DNA of 64,000 bases from Salinivibrio sp. ES.052 (lineage in GTDB: Bacteria > Pseudomonadota > Gammaproteobacteria > Enterobacterales > Vibrionaceae): contig NZ_FSRI01000001.1 in NCBI RefSeq assembly GCF_900141775.1, positions 1,706,251-1,770,250 on the forward strand, in the 5' to 3' direction. Shown piece after piece: positions 1 through 9,040 of this stretch. The notes below the pieces were generated by a model, which saw only the letters and a program-made list of their open reading frames with translations, had not been told where the DNA came from and ran no database searches. The translations under genes and the position numbers were made by a program. The first letter of the stretch is position 1. Each line of letters opens with the position of its first letter.

Positions 1-509
<509 letters not shown>

Positions 510-698
510 AAGTTCTTTTGTTCGCTTTCCCATAAGGAAAGACAAACGGCTCGATAAATACTGTTTTGTTCGTCTCCTAAGAGACAAACGAATTGACTGT
601 GCCGAATAACTAAAAGTTATCGTTTGGTCACTCAGTTCATCGAATAAATCTTTTTGTCTATTCTCAACGAGTGCCCACACAGATTGCATAGGTCAAAT

Positions 699-709
699 TG
701 TTAAAGAGC
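699..709 (-). promoter_or_regulatory. rRNA leader boxA antitermination element
   Basis: On the minus strand the leader between promoter P2 and mature 16S carries GCTCTTTAACA, the usual enterobacterial/vibrio boxA core that loads the Nus factors for rRNA antitermination. It sits about 190 nt upstream of the 16S 5' end. The remaining leader (510-698) shows no coding content. Confidence 0.75.
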
Positions 710-735
710 GCTGCTCAATGTTGAGCGGGAGTGGC

Positions 736-763
736 ATTTTACGCCACGTTGGCAGTGAGTCAA
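736..763 (-). promoter_or_regulatory. rrn promoter P2
   Basis: On the minus strand, -35 TTGACT (758-763) and -10 TAAAAT (736-741) are separated by 16 bp. It lies about 90 nt downstream of P1, the standard tandem arrangement of rRNA operons. Confidence 0.8.
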
Positions 764-827
764 GCTTTTTGTTTTACTTGTCTGCTTTGCCGTTGTTAGC
801 GCGGTTTACCGTGCCAACGAGGAGCGA

Positions 828-880
828 ATTATAGAGCGTTGATTTTTTGATGCAAGTGTTTTTGTTCAAAAAAAACTAAG
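828..880 (-). promoter_or_regulatory. rrn promoter P1 with AT-rich UP element
   Basis: On the minus strand, -35 TTGCAT (850-855) and a consensus -10 TATAAT (828-833) have a 16-bp spacer. The stretch immediately upstream (about 856-880) is very A/T rich with T and A runs, as expected of an rRNA UP element. The interval 510-920 therefore holds leader and promoters rather than a gene. Confidence 0.82.
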
Positions 881-920
881 CGGGCAAATAATCGCCAAAT
901 CCAGTCTTTAGGTGCTTCTT

Positions 921-1475
921 TTAACGGTTAGACAGTAAGGCAGGGACATCGGCAATAGAGTTAACAACCTCAGTGGCCAATGCAATGCCTTGCTCAGTAA
1001 CGGGCTTCCCGGAGCGAACAAGAAAACGCGTTGCGATTCCCGCAGCGTCTGCGGCTGTCATATCGTCCGTTTTATCTCCCACCATGACAGAACGAGAAAG
1101 ATCGATATTGAGCTCTTTCGCCGCGTCTAAAAACATACCAGGTTTAGGCTTTCGACACTCGCAATCGACTCGGTACTCTCCAACGCCCTCGGTCGCATGG
1201 TGGGGGCAATAGTAAATACCATCAAAGTCGACACCTTTGTCGGCAAAGTTCCAGTCCATCCATTCGGTCAATCGCAAAAAGTCTTGCTCCGTAAAGTAAC
1301 CCCTCGCGATACCCGCTTGGTTGGTCACCAGTACAAGTAAATAGCCTTGTTCTTTTAGCGCTAGGCATGCCTCAAACACACCCTCAATATATTCGAAGCT
1401 ATCGGTACTGGACACATAACCGTGATCGACATTCACGACGCCATCACGATCGATAAAAACTGCTGGAAGACTCAC
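921..1475 (-). CDS. gmhB: D-glycero-beta-D-manno-heptose 1,7-bisphosphate 7-phosphatase
   Basis: A 184-residue HAD-superfamily phosphatase that removes the C7 phosphate of heptose bisphosphate in ADP-heptose synthesis for the lipopolysaccharide core; cytoplasmic. The HAD motif I DRDGVVN is at about residues 9-15, with VTNQAGIARG (motif II), a zinc-loop pattern CPHH followed by CECRKPKPGM, and VGDKTDDM near residue 138. Length is close to E. coli GmhB (191). The frame opens with GTG, preceded by GAGGGG about 8 nt upstream, so a GTG start is likely. It lies just upstream of, and codirectional with, the 16S operon. Confidence 0.93.
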   Translation of the reverse strand: MSLPAVFIDRDGVVNVDHGYVSSTDSFEYIEGVFEACLALKEQGYLLVLVTNQAGIARGYFTEQDFLRLTEWMDWNFADKGVDFDGIYYCPHHATEGVGEYRVDCECRKPKPGMFLDAAKELNIDLSRSVMVGDKTDDMTAADAAGIATRFLVRSGKPVTEQGIALATEVVNSIADVPALLSNR

Positions 1476-1596
1476 GCATTGTTCCCCTCGGTAAATAATG
1501 CTGAGATTATGTCATGCTCAAGACTGACTTGCATCCATACACCCCTCCTCTATCGCATGCTAGAGTATAGCGACGTTGTTTTAGGTTTATTAGGTT

Positions 1597-2322
1597 ATGT
1601 GCTCCCAGTTTTCTATCACGCCGATCGGCACACTCCACTCTCCTTTTAAAGAGAAATTTGCGGTCCCCCGTCAACCCGGACTCGCGTCCAGCGCGCTGTC
1701 TTACCTTCGTCTACACGATGATGCCAATCAGATTGACGCCGTGCGAGGCATTGAACAATTCTCTCACCTTTGGGTGCTGTTCCTTTTTGACCAAAACCTA
1801 GATAAAGGATGGCGACCTACCGTCCGTCCGCCCCGTTTAGGTGGAAACGAGAGAATGGGCGTGTTCGCGAGCCGGGCAACCTTTCGCCCTAACGGTATAG
1901 GCATGTCAGCCGTAGAGCTGGTTGATGTCACTCAAGATAGCGGGCAAGTCATCTTGGTATTACGAGGGTGTGATCTTGTTGACCAAACTCCGATTGTCGA
2001 TATTAAGCCATATATTCCTTACTCTGACAGTATTGCCGACGCCCAAGGCGGATTTGCTCAAACCAAACCTACTCCGCTCGATGTTCATTTCTCTGACCGC
2101 GCCTTATTGGCATTATCTCCATATCCTCAGCAAGCATACTATCAAAGCGTGATTGCTGAAGTCTTAGCGCAAGATCCACGCCCGGCTTACAGAAAAGGTC
2201 AACCGGATAATCGCCGCTATGCGGTTCACCTGTTCGACTTTAACGTCACGTTTTACGTTCAAAACGCGCAAATCGAGGTGGCTTCCATAGAAGCTTTTGT
2301 CGAAACTCCCCCACGCTGTTAA
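1597..2322 (+). CDS. trmO: tRNA (N6-threonylcarbamoyladenosine(37)-N6)-methyltransferase TrmO
   Basis: A 241-residue protein of the TsaA/YaeB family, which uses S-adenosylmethionine to methylate t6A37 of tRNA-Thr. The family's N-terminal pattern ITPIGTLHSPFKEKF and the conserved stretch around LGGNERMGVFASRATFRPN are present; the C-terminal part has DPRPAYRK, typical of bacterial TrmO. The ATG start gives a near-canonical length (E. coli 235). It is transcribed divergently from gmhB and lies 44 nt upstream of proS, which fits co-transcription as in E. coli. Its Shine-Dalgarno sequence is weak. Confidence 0.92.
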   Translation: MCSQFSITPIGTLHSPFKEKFAVPRQPGLASSALSYLRLHDDANQIDAVRGIEQFSHLWVLFLFDQNLDKGWRPTVRPPRLGGNERMGVFASRATFRPNGIGMSAVELVDVTQDSGQVILVLRGCDLVDQTPIVDIKPYIPYSDSIADAQGGFAQTKPTPLDVHFSDRALLALSPYPQQAYYQSVIAEVLAQDPRPAYRKGQPDNRRYAVHLFDFNVTFYVQNAQIEVASIEAFVETPPRC

Positions 2323-2366
2323 TATGCTTGGACTTATTGATCGCCAATATCAACGGATAACTTTAC

Positions 2367-4082
2367 ATGCGTACCAGTCAATATCTGCTTTCTACTTTGA
2401 AAGAAACCCCTAGCGACGCAGAAATTGTCAGCCACCAGCTGATGCTGCGCGCGGGGATGATTCGAAAACTCGCTTCAGGCCTTTATACTTGGCTGCCCAC
2501 AGGTGTTCGCGTCCTTCAACATGTTGAGCGTATCGTACGCGAAGAGATGAACCGTGCCGGTGCCGTTGAGACTATGATGCCTGTCGTGCAACCCGCAGAT
2601 TTATGGCAAGAAACTGGACGTTGGGAAAAATTTGGCCCTGAACTGCTCCGCATCGCTGACCGCCATCAACGCGATTTTGTCTTGGGCCCTACGCATGAAG
2701 AAGTGATTACGCACTTAGCGCGTAACGAAATTAATTCTTACAAGCAACTGCCGCTCAACCTGTATCAAATCCAAACCAAATTCCGTGACGAAGTACGCCC
2801 ACGTTTTGGCGTGATGCGCTCTCGCGAATTTACCATGAAGGATGCGTATAGCTTCGATATCGATAAAGCAGGCATGGAGCAAAGCTACGAAAAGATGCGT
2901 GCCGCTTACTGCGCCATCTTTGATCGTATGGGATTAGATTATCGCGCGGTGCTGGCTGATACCGGTGCAATTGGGGGGTCAGCCTCGCACGAATTCCATG
3001 TCTTGGCAGACAGTGGTGAAGACCTGATTGCTTTCTCGACGGAGTCTGAATACGCAGCGAATCTCGAAAAAGCCGAAGCGCTCGCGCCGAAAACACAGGC
3101 TGATGCGCCAACCCAAACCATGGCGTTGGTCGACACACCAAATGCCAAAACCATCGCTGAATTGATTGAGCAGTTTGGACTGCCGATCGAGAAAACGGTG
3201 AAGACTCTTTTCGTCAAAGCCTCTGAAGAGGTCGAATCTAATCTGATCGCTTTGATCATCCGTGGTGATCATGAGCTCAATGAAGTAAAAGCGGAAAACT
3301 TACCAGAAGTTGCCGCACCGCTCACGTTCGCCACCGAAGAAGAAATTCGCGCGCTTGTTGGCGCGGGCCCTGGCTCTTTAGGCCCCGTTAACTTACCTGC
3401 GCCCTTTATCGTTGATCGTAGTGTGGCGGTGATGAATGACTTTGGCGCTGGTGCTAACATCGACGATAAGCACTACTTCGGTATAAACTGGGGACGCGAT
3501 ACCGAGCTTGGCCAAGTGGTCGATCTGCGTAATGTTATCGAAGGCGATCCGAGCCCGTGTGGCAAAGGTACATTGATGTTTAAGCGCGGCATTGAAGTGG
3601 GTCATATCTTCCAGTTGGGTAATAATTACTCGCAAAAGATGAATGCAGGCGTATTAGGCCAGGACGGTAAAAATGCCATGTTAGAAATGGGCTGTTACGG
3701 TATTGGTGTTACGCGTGTTGTGGCAGCAGCGATTGAGCAAAATCATGACCAAAACGGCATTATCTGGCCTGATGCTATCGCACCATTCAAAGTCGCGATT
3801 GTGCCCATGAACATGCACAAATCTGAGCGAGTGCGTGAAGCGGCTGAAAAGCTATACGCCGATCTCTCAGCGGCAGGTATTGATGTACTCTTTGACGACC
3901 GTAAAGAGCGTCCAGGTGTAATGTTCTCTGATATTGAGCTTGTCGGCGTGCCTCACACGGTAGTGATTGGTGAACGCAGCATGGACAACGGTGTATTCGA
4001 ATATAAACACCGTCGAGAGGGCGAAAAAGTGCCTTTTGCTATCGACGATGCACTGACGTTTATTCAATCTAAGCTTAGCTAA
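2367..4082 (+). CDS. proS: prolyl-tRNA synthetase
   Basis: A 571-residue class II aminoacyl-tRNA synthetase that charges tRNA-Pro. Class II motif 2 is visible around [23 protein letters not shown], and motif 3 around [17 protein letters not shown]. Between them (about residues 225-400) lies the bacterial INS editing domain that hydrolyses Ala-tRNA-Pro, so this is the long bacterial type. Length matches E. coli ProS (572). It is followed by a strong hairpin terminator. Confidence 0.98.
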   Translation: MRTSQYLLSTLKETPSDAEIVSHQLMLRAGMIRKLASGLYTWLPTGVRVLQHVERIVREEMNRAGAVETMMPVVQPADLWQETGRWEKFGPELLRIADRHQRDFVLGPTHEEVITHLARNEINSYKQLPLNLYQIQTKFRDEVRPRFGVMRSREFTMKDAYSFDIDKAGMEQSYEKMRAAYCAIFDRMGLDYRAVLADTGAIGGSASHEFHVLADSGEDLIAFSTESEYAANLEKAEALAPKTQADAPTQTMALVDTPNAKTIAELIEQFGLPIEKTVKTLFVKASEEVESNLIALIIRGDHELNEVKAENLPEVAAPLTFATEEEIRALVGAGPGSLGPVNLPAPFIVDRSVAVMNDFGAGANIDDKHYFGINWGRDTELGQVVDLRNVIEGDPSPCGKGTLMFKRGIEVGHIFQLGNNYSQKMNAGVLGQDGKNAMLEMGCYGIGVTRVVAAAIEQNHDQNGIIWPDAIAPFKVAIVPMNMHKSERVREAAEKLYADLSAAGIDVLFDDRKERPGVMFSDIELVGVPHTVVIGERSMDNGVFEYKHRREGEKVPFAIDDALTFIQSKLS

Positions 4083-4106
4083 GTCGGAACTGACAGTTCC
4101 ATTTTA

Positions 4107-4131
4107 ATGCCCCGCTCTGCGGGGCATTTTT
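4107..4131 (+). terminator. rho-independent terminator of proS
   Basis: A GC-rich perfect stem ATGCCCC/GGGGCAT (4107-4113 with 4121-4127) with a 7-nt loop is followed by a T run. It lies 25 nt after the proS stop, between the convergent proS and sodA genes. The minus-strand T run is poor, so it acts mainly for proS. Confidence 0.88.
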
Positions 4132-4147
4132 GTATCAGCTAGTTGTA

Positions 4148-4768
4148 TCAGCTAATCGTCTCAAGCGCTTTTTGATATGCCTTTTCAGCGAAGTCCCAGT
4201 TAACCACTTTCCACCAAGCGTTGACATAATCAGGGCGCTTATTCTGGTAATTAAGATAATAGGCATGCTCCCACACATCACACCCGAGCAGTGGCTCCCC
4301 TTTCACCTCAGCAACATCCATCAATGGATTGTCTTGATTAGGTGTCGATGTAATTGCAAGCTGTCCATCTTCTTTCACCACCAGCCACGCAAAGCCTGAA
4401 CCAAACTGACCAATGGCCGCCTGACTAAAGGCCTCTTTAAACGCATCAAGTGAGCCGTAGGTCGCTACAATGGCATCGTAGAGCGGCCCTTCTGGTGCAC
4501 CCTTAGGGTTAGGTGTCATTGATTGCCAGTACACCAAATGATTGTAATAACCACCGCCATTATTACGGATGGCAGCAGGCAGCGTTGAAATCTCAGCAAA
4601 CAAAGCCTCAAGCGATTCACCATTACGCGCCGTCTCTTCGATCGCCGCAACAAATTTATCGTAATAGGTTTTGTGGTGACGCTGATGATGAATGCGCATC
4701 GTCGCCTCATCAATGTGGGGCGCTAGCGCATCGTAGGCATAAGGAAGATCCGGAAAAGGATAAGTCAT
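4148..4768 (-). CDS. sodA: superoxide dismutase, manganese type
   Basis: A 206-residue Fe/Mn-family superoxide dismutase, converting superoxide to peroxide and oxygen. Metal ligands are visible: H in IHHQRHH near residue 27, H in YYNHLVYW, and D and H in CDVWEHAYYLNYQNKR. The sequence has GGGYYNH where Fe enzymes have AAQxxNH, and carries the Mn-type glutamine in PNQDNPLM where Fe enzymes have an Ala-Gly pair. I therefore call it Mn-type or cambialistic rather than sodB. The ATG at 4768 has a good GGAGTG Shine-Dalgarno; the frame stays open 42 codons further upstream but that part is non-conserved leader. A Fur-box-like site lies upstream. Confidence 0.88.
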   Translation of the reverse strand: MTYPFPDLPYAYDALAPHIDEATMRIHHQRHHKTYYDKFVAAIEETARNGESLEALFAEISTLPAAIRNNGGGYYNHLVYWQSMTPNPKGAPEGPLYDAIVATYGSLDAFKEAFSQAAIGQFGSGFAWLVVKEDGQLAITSTPNQDNPLMDVAEVKGEPLLGCDVWEHAYYLNYQNKRPDYVNAWWKVVNWDFAEKAYQKALETIS

Positions 4769-4827
4769 AGTGTCACTCCATTGATGATTAAGACACCACC
4801 AGCCTAGATCGAATTGATAACAATTTT

Positions 4828-4846
4828 CAACCTCATTATCATTAAT
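4828..4846 (-). promoter_or_regulatory. candidate Fur box upstream of sodA
   Basis: The minus-strand 19-mer ATTAATGATAATGAGGTTG matches 12 of 19 positions of the consensus GATAATGATAATCATTATC, with an uninterrupted core of ten (TAATGATAAT). It lies about 60-80 nt upstream of the sodA start. Iron repression of Mn-type SOD through Fur is established in E. coli; its operation here is inferred. Confidence 0.45.
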
Positions 4847-4933
4847 GACATTTAGGGTCTGTGATATACCGCCGCGCGTGAGATAAAAGAGCATCTATAA
4901 TCAAACTGTTAGAATGGTAATTGTGGTAAGCGT

Positions 4934-6064
4934 ATGTCGAAAAACAAACCCAAGATTGCCTTGGTGCTCACCGGCGGCGGCGCACGTGCTGCTTACCAAG
5001 TTGGTGTACTCTCTGCTATTGCGCAGTGGTATCCGCGTGTGCATACCAGCCCTTTTTCCATTTATTGTGGAACCTCTGCCGGTGCCATCAATGCGGTGTC
5101 TCTGGCAAGCTATGCGTCATGTTTTCGACTAGGCGTCAAAAAATTGTCTTGGCTGTGGCGCCGGCTCGATACGTCTCGTGTTATTACCAGTCAACCCAGC
5201 GGCCTTATCGGCCACTTGTTATCACAAACAGGGCAACGTTTTCAGTCTCATTATCAACCTACCTTACCATTTGGTTTGCTGAATAATCGCCCTTTACGCT
5301 GCCTGCTTAATCAAACCATCAACTTTAATAAACTTAATTATCAGCTCCTTGCGGGGCATTTACACGGGCTATCCGTGACCGCCTCTAATTATCAAACGGG
5401 GCAGTCCGTCAGCTTTTTCCAAGGAGCCCCCCACATTCAACCATGGGCACGAGCACGTGCAGTTGGACGACGCAGTCAAATATCGACGGAGCACTTACTC
5501 GCCTCTTCGGCGATCCCGTTCATGTTTCCAGCATCCAGGATTGGTCATGAATTTTATGGTGATGGTGCGATCCACCAAATATCTCCCTTACGCCCAGCAG
5601 TTAAAATGGACGCAGAGCGGATTTTAATTCTCGATCTGACCACAGGTATACGACGGCCTGAACAAGTAAAACACACAGCGCCTGGTCTGGCCATGCTAGG
5701 CGGCCACCTGATGAATGCTATCTTTGCTGACACCCTTTCGGCAGATTTAGAGCATTTACAACGACTTAATCACGTTGCCCATGCTTTATCTCCCGACCAA
5801 ACGGAGCGCTTAGGATTACGGCATATAGATGTCCTCCATCTTCGACCTTCCGAGCCGTTTGAGCCAATGGCAAACCGCTTTTACTCACATATGCCAATCG
5901 CCTTACGCAGTTTACTCAAACTATTAGGGATTAATGCGGGCCAAGATGCCACTTTAGCGAGTTATTTGTTATTTGAGCCGGCATATTTACGCCAGTTGAT
6001 TGACATCGGTTACCGCGATGCACACAATCATCGGTCCGACATTCTTTCCCTATTGACCGATTAA
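4934..6064 (+). CDS. patatin-like phospholipase family protein
   Basis: A 376-residue serine acyl hydrolase of the patatin/RssA type. The glycine-rich oxyanion loop LTGGGARAAYQ is at residues 12-22, the nucleophile elbow GTSAG at 46-50 (Ser48), and the catalytic dyad partner DGA at residues 210-212. The remainder contains a basic, variable C-terminal region and no signal peptide, so it is probably cytoplasmic or peripherally attached to the inner membrane. It is divergent from sodA. Substrate unknown; phospholipase or acylglycerol hydrolase activity is inferred only from the fold. Confidence 0.85.
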   Translation: MSKNKPKIALVLTGGGARAAYQVGVLSAIAQWYPRVHTSPFSIYCGTSAGAINAVSLASYASCFRLGVKKLSWLWRRLDTSRVITSQPSGLIGHLLSQTGQRFQSHYQPTLPFGLLNNRPLRCLLNQTINFNKLNYQLLAGHLHGLSVTASNYQTGQSVSFFQGAPHIQPWARARAVGRRSQISTEHLLASSAIPFMFPASRIGHEFYGDGAIHQISPLRPAVKMDAERILILDLTTGIRRPEQVKHTAPGLAMLGGHLMNAIFADTLSADLEHLQRLNHVAHALSPDQTERLGLRHIDVLHLRPSEPFEPMANRFYSHMPIALRSLLKLLGINAGQDATLASYLLFEPAYLRQLIDIGYRDAHNHRSDILSLLTD

Positions 6065-6186
6065 TTATCTATAAAACAACGCCATTAATCGCATCTACCA
6101 GCCACGACTATCATGGGCACGAAAGGCTGGCATGATTTCTGCTTTATCACTGTAAATAGACGTAATTGCATAGTTGTTGATTCTTG

Positions 6187-7041
6187 ATGAATGCCTCGCA
6201 TATAAAACAATACACAAATTCTGAAAGAGTACCGCGGATTGTTCCGCTCGGTGCCGATCAGCGTTTGTTATTGCTACAAAAGCTGCAAGGCCATCTTGAT
6301 ATTAAGGTGCTCTTTGAGGTTTATGCACGAGAGCTGGAAAAGCAAATCGATATCGGCCGTATTATTTGGGAGCATGATGAAACCTCCAATATTATTCGCC
6401 GCGGTGAACAACACACCTTTCGCCAGACTTTTTCGATAAAATTCAATAAGCAGCCGCTTGGTGTGCTCCAATATTCCACCCCCTATAAGCTTGATCCAGA
6501 CGAAATCAGCTTACTGCACACCTATCACAAACTGTTAGCCGGCCCTCTCAATAACGCCGTCGAATATACTCGCGTGAAGAATATGGCATTGCTCGATGGT
6601 TTAACGGGCCTACACAATCGCACCAGCTTTGAACAAGACCTTCAACACGCCGTTGCCGTATGTGAACGGGAAAATATTGGACTGGTGATGGTGATGTTCG
6701 ACATGGATAACTTTAAGCAAGTTAACGATACCTATGGTCATTTAGACGGTGATAAGGTACTCCGTCGATTTTCATTGCTGGTTAGAGAAGCCGTCCGTGG
6801 TAGTGATCGTTGTTATCGACTCGGTGGCGATGAGTTTGCGGTTATCTTACAACCGGCGAGCAAAACCTCCGTCAAACATGTCACAACACGCGTTAAACAC
6901 TTTGTCAGTCAAGATCACCTGCTATCCAGCCATCAGATCTCCGCATCGGTCGGATTTTCTGAGTATCGACAAGGCGATAATAATCTCTCCCTTTACGAGC
7001 GTGCTGACCAGAGCATGTACCGCCAAAAGCGCGCACGTTAA
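6187..7041 (+). CDS. diguanylate cyclase (GGDEF domain)
   Basis: A 284-residue protein with a C-terminal GGDEF domain (about residues 125-284) that should make cyclic di-GMP from GTP. The active-site motif is intact (RLGGDEFAV, GGDEF at about 213-217), as are the substrate/metal motif FDMDNFKQVNDTYGH and an inhibitory I-site RGSD five residues before GGDEF, so product inhibition is expected. The N-terminal 120 residues form a soluble GAF-like or unassigned sensor region without membrane segments. I start at ATG 6187; an adjacent upstream TTG is in frame. No Shine-Dalgarno is obvious. The 5' gap contains a small CCAGCC/GGCTGG inverted repeat (6098-6130). Confidence 0.88.
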   Translation: MNASHIKQYTNSERVPRIVPLGADQRLLLLQKLQGHLDIKVLFEVYARELEKQIDIGRIIWEHDETSNIIRRGEQHTFRQTFSIKFNKQPLGVLQYSTPYKLDPDEISLLHTYHKLLAGPLNNAVEYTRVKNMALLDGLTGLHNRTSFEQDLQHAVAVCERENIGLVMVMFDMDNFKQVNDTYGHLDGDKVLRRFSLLVREAVRGSDRCYRLGGDEFAVILQPASKTSVKHVTTRVKHFVSQDHLLSSHQISASVGFSEYRQGDNNLSLYERADQSMYRQKRAR

Positions 7042-7103
7042 CGCTTTCCTCCTCCTGGTGAGATTGGGTATAGTGATCCACATCATCACTTGAGGAGACA
7101 ATC

Positions 7104-7307
7104 ATGAAAGTTGCAGACTGCTGTGATCTTATTCGCCAACGCTATGCCGAAATAGGCAGTGGCGAGCAAGGCTATATTCCCGCGGCTATCCACTGCGCGC
7201 TAAATACCCTAAACGACGTTGCACAAGATCCGTCGATTCCTGAGTCACGTCGCGACCAAGCTGCCTTTGCAGCCGCCAATTTATTGATTAGCGATCACGA
7301 GGATTAA
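7104..7307 (+). CDS. yaeP: UPF0253 family protein YaeP
   Basis: A 67-residue small protein matching the YaeP family: an N-terminal [18 protein letters not shown]-like block and a C-terminal [12 protein letters not shown] block that I recognise from E. coli YaeP. It has a strong GAGGAG Shine-Dalgarno 7 nt before ATG. Function unknown. One nucleotide separates its stop from the next start, so the two genes are translationally coupled. The position between housekeeping genes and near tilS resembles the E. coli rof-yaeP-tilS area. Confidence 0.85.
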   Translation: MKVADCCDLIRQRYAEIGSGEQGYIPAAIHCALNTLNDVAQDPSIPESRRDQAAFAAANLLISDHED

Positions 7308-7308
7308 G

Positions 7309-7497
7309 ATGGATTTAAACAATTACGCGACCATGGATCCTGTGATGCTGATGAGCATCATCAACATGAAGCTGCGTGATGAGTTCGATGGCTTAGACGA
7401 TTTGGTGCGCTATTACGATATAGATAAAGCCGCACTCTGCACTCGACTTAAAGACGCGGGGTTTGATTACCTGGAAGAAACGAAGCAATTCCGATAA
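7309..7497 (+). CDS. DUF4250 domain small protein
   Basis: A 62-residue acidic protein following yaeP by one base. The pattern MDPVMLMSIINMKLRDEFDGLDDL with a C-terminal helix fits the DUF4250 family, a short helix-turn-helix-like protein of unknown function common in vibrios. It shares the yaeP transcript and ends before a strong terminator. Confidence 0.75.
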   Translation: MDLNNYATMDPVMLMSIINMKLRDEFDGLDDLVRYYDIDKAALCTRLKDAGFDYLEETKQFR

Positions 7498-7515
7498 ATC
7501 AGGGCTAAAACGAGA

Positions 7516-7541
7516 AAAGCGGACATCGCGTCCGCTTTTTA
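7516..7541 (+). terminator. terminator after yaeP-DUF4250
   Basis: Stem AAAGCGGA/TCCGCTTT (7516-7523 with 7531-7538), loop CATCGCG, then a T run. It lies between convergent genes and is nearly bidirectional because of the A run on its left arm. Confidence 0.88.
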
Positions 7542-7569
7542 TCTCTATTCATCCTGTGTGCGTGTTCGC

Positions 7570-8919
7570 TTAACCCAGTGAAACCCACAATACCGTTGCC
7601 ACTAAGAGAGGACACACGAACTTCACATAGGCAGGCCAAATTTTCCAAAACAGACTCTGTTCAATCGCTTCATAGCCCTCACGCAAGGCAGACAACTTGC
7701 GGTCACGCGCCCAGATCCACCCCCCAAATAAGCAAAACAGTAATGCAGCAACAGGCTGGAAGTATTGGGTCGCCACCTTTGCCACCAAACCGAACAAAGT
7801 ACCAAAGTGGAAAACAATCACTGCACTAAACGCAGCAATCAAGCCACCGAGCACCCAGCTCGTCAGTTTACGGCTCGATCCTAAACGCTCACTGGCCAAT
7901 GCAACCGGGCACTCGAGCATAGAAATAGAAGAGGTCAGCGCGGCAATCGTCATCAATAAGAAGAAGATCAAGGACACATAGGGGCCGGCGGCACCTAAAC
8001 TCTCAAATAACAAAGGGAGCACGGTGAACACCAGGGTATCAGCACTTAACAAGCTACCGTCTTGACCATAAATCTCGACGCCTTGATTCATTGCAACAAA
8101 CATTGCTGGCAATACCACTAAACCCGCGACCACCGCCACGGCAGTATCTACCAAGGTCACACTTAAGGCCATCTTCGGCAAGTTTTCTTTTTGACTCAGG
8201 TAAGAGCCGTAGATCAACATCGAGCATCCACCAATCGTCAGTGAAAAGAAGCCTTGTCCCATCGCGGCTAGCAATAAGTCTTTGTCCATGATCTTGCTAA
8301 AGTCTGGAATGAGATAGTGCTTTAGCCCTTCTGTCGCGCCTGGCAATGTCATGATGTAGATGAACATGGCGGCGAACAAGACAAACAATGCAGGCATTAA
8401 ACGCGTTGACCAGCGTTCGATCCCTTGCTTTACCCCTGCTTGCACAATAAAAATGGTCAAAATATAAAAAAGGATAGCGCCAAACAAGTTGCGTGAGGCC
8501 GAAAAGCCTTTTAACCAAGCCGCCGCATCAGTCAAATGCAGGATATCTGCGACCGCGGCGAGTAAAAATGATACTAACCACCCCCCCACAATGCTATAAA
8601 ACGCCAACACCATACAAGGCACCGCTAGGCCAATAAGACCCACACCACTGCCCAAGCGCTTCATTAGCGGGTTGTCACTTAATGCGCGCATACTATCTAG
8701 GGGGTTGGCACGACCATGACGACCAATCGCCATTTCGACCACCAACATGGGAAAAGCCACCAGTAAAATCATCAACAGGTAGACGAGTAGAAAGGCGCCC
8801 CCGCCATTGCTGGCTGCTTGTGTAGGAAAGCCCCAGATATTCCCCAGTCCGACCGCAGCTCCCGCTGCAGCAAGAACAAAGCCAATTCTAGTGCCGAATA
8901 ATTCGCGACTTGATGCCAT
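7570..8919 (-). CDS. sodium-dependent transporter, NSS/SNF family
   Basis: A 449-residue integral inner-membrane protein with about 11-12 hydrophobic segments, of the neurotransmitter:sodium symporter (LeuT-like) family. The signature of TM1, GAAVGLGNIWGFP, is at about residues 20-35, followed by GGGAFLLVYLL of TM2; both contribute to the sodium and substrate sites. Amino acids are the usual substrates; the actual one is not deducible. The ATG at 8919 has AGGTGG 7 nt upstream and is preferred over the in-frame ATG five codons earlier. Transcribed alone, convergent with the small-gene pair. Confidence 0.9.
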   Translation of the reverse strand: MASSRELFGTRIGFVLAAAGAAVGLGNIWGFPTQAASNGGGAFLLVYLLMILLVAFPMLVVEMAIGRHGRANPLDSMRALSDNPLMKRLGSGVGLIGLAVPCMVLAFYSIVGGWLVSFLLAAVADILHLTDAAAWLKGFSASRNLFGAILFYILTIFIVQAGVKQGIERWSTRLMPALFVLFAAMFIYIMTLPGATEGLKHYLIPDFSKIMDKDLLLAAMGQGFFSLTIGGCSMLIYGSYLSQKENLPKMALSVTLVDTAVAVVAGLVVLPAMFVAMNQGVEIYGQDGSLLSADTLVFTVLPLLFESLGAAGPYVSLIFFLLMTIAALTSSISMLECPVALASERLGSSRKLTSWVLGGLIAAFSAVIVFHFGTLFGLVAKVATQYFQPVAALLFCLFGGWIWARDRKLSALREGYEAIEQSLFWKIWPAYVKFVCPLLVATVLWVSLG

Positions 8920-9040
8920 TACTGCCCACCTCATGTATCATTAGACTAGTACATTAAGTAATTCGGCGTGATTAAGCAAGTCAAGACAGCTTAACTGCTC
9001 AATTAATCATCACGAGTATGGCACCCTACTGATCCGGTGC

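Noticed and set aside
4148-4894. N-terminally extended superoxide dismutase (248 residues)
   Set aside because: The extra 42 residues precede the family's usual start, cover the Fur-like site, and the ATG at 4768 has a good ribosome site.
6065-6186. Possible c-di-GMP riboswitch upstream of the first diguanylate cyclase
   Set aside because: Only a CCAGCC/GGCTGG repeat is present; the GEMM-I core motifs and tetraloop/receptor are absent.
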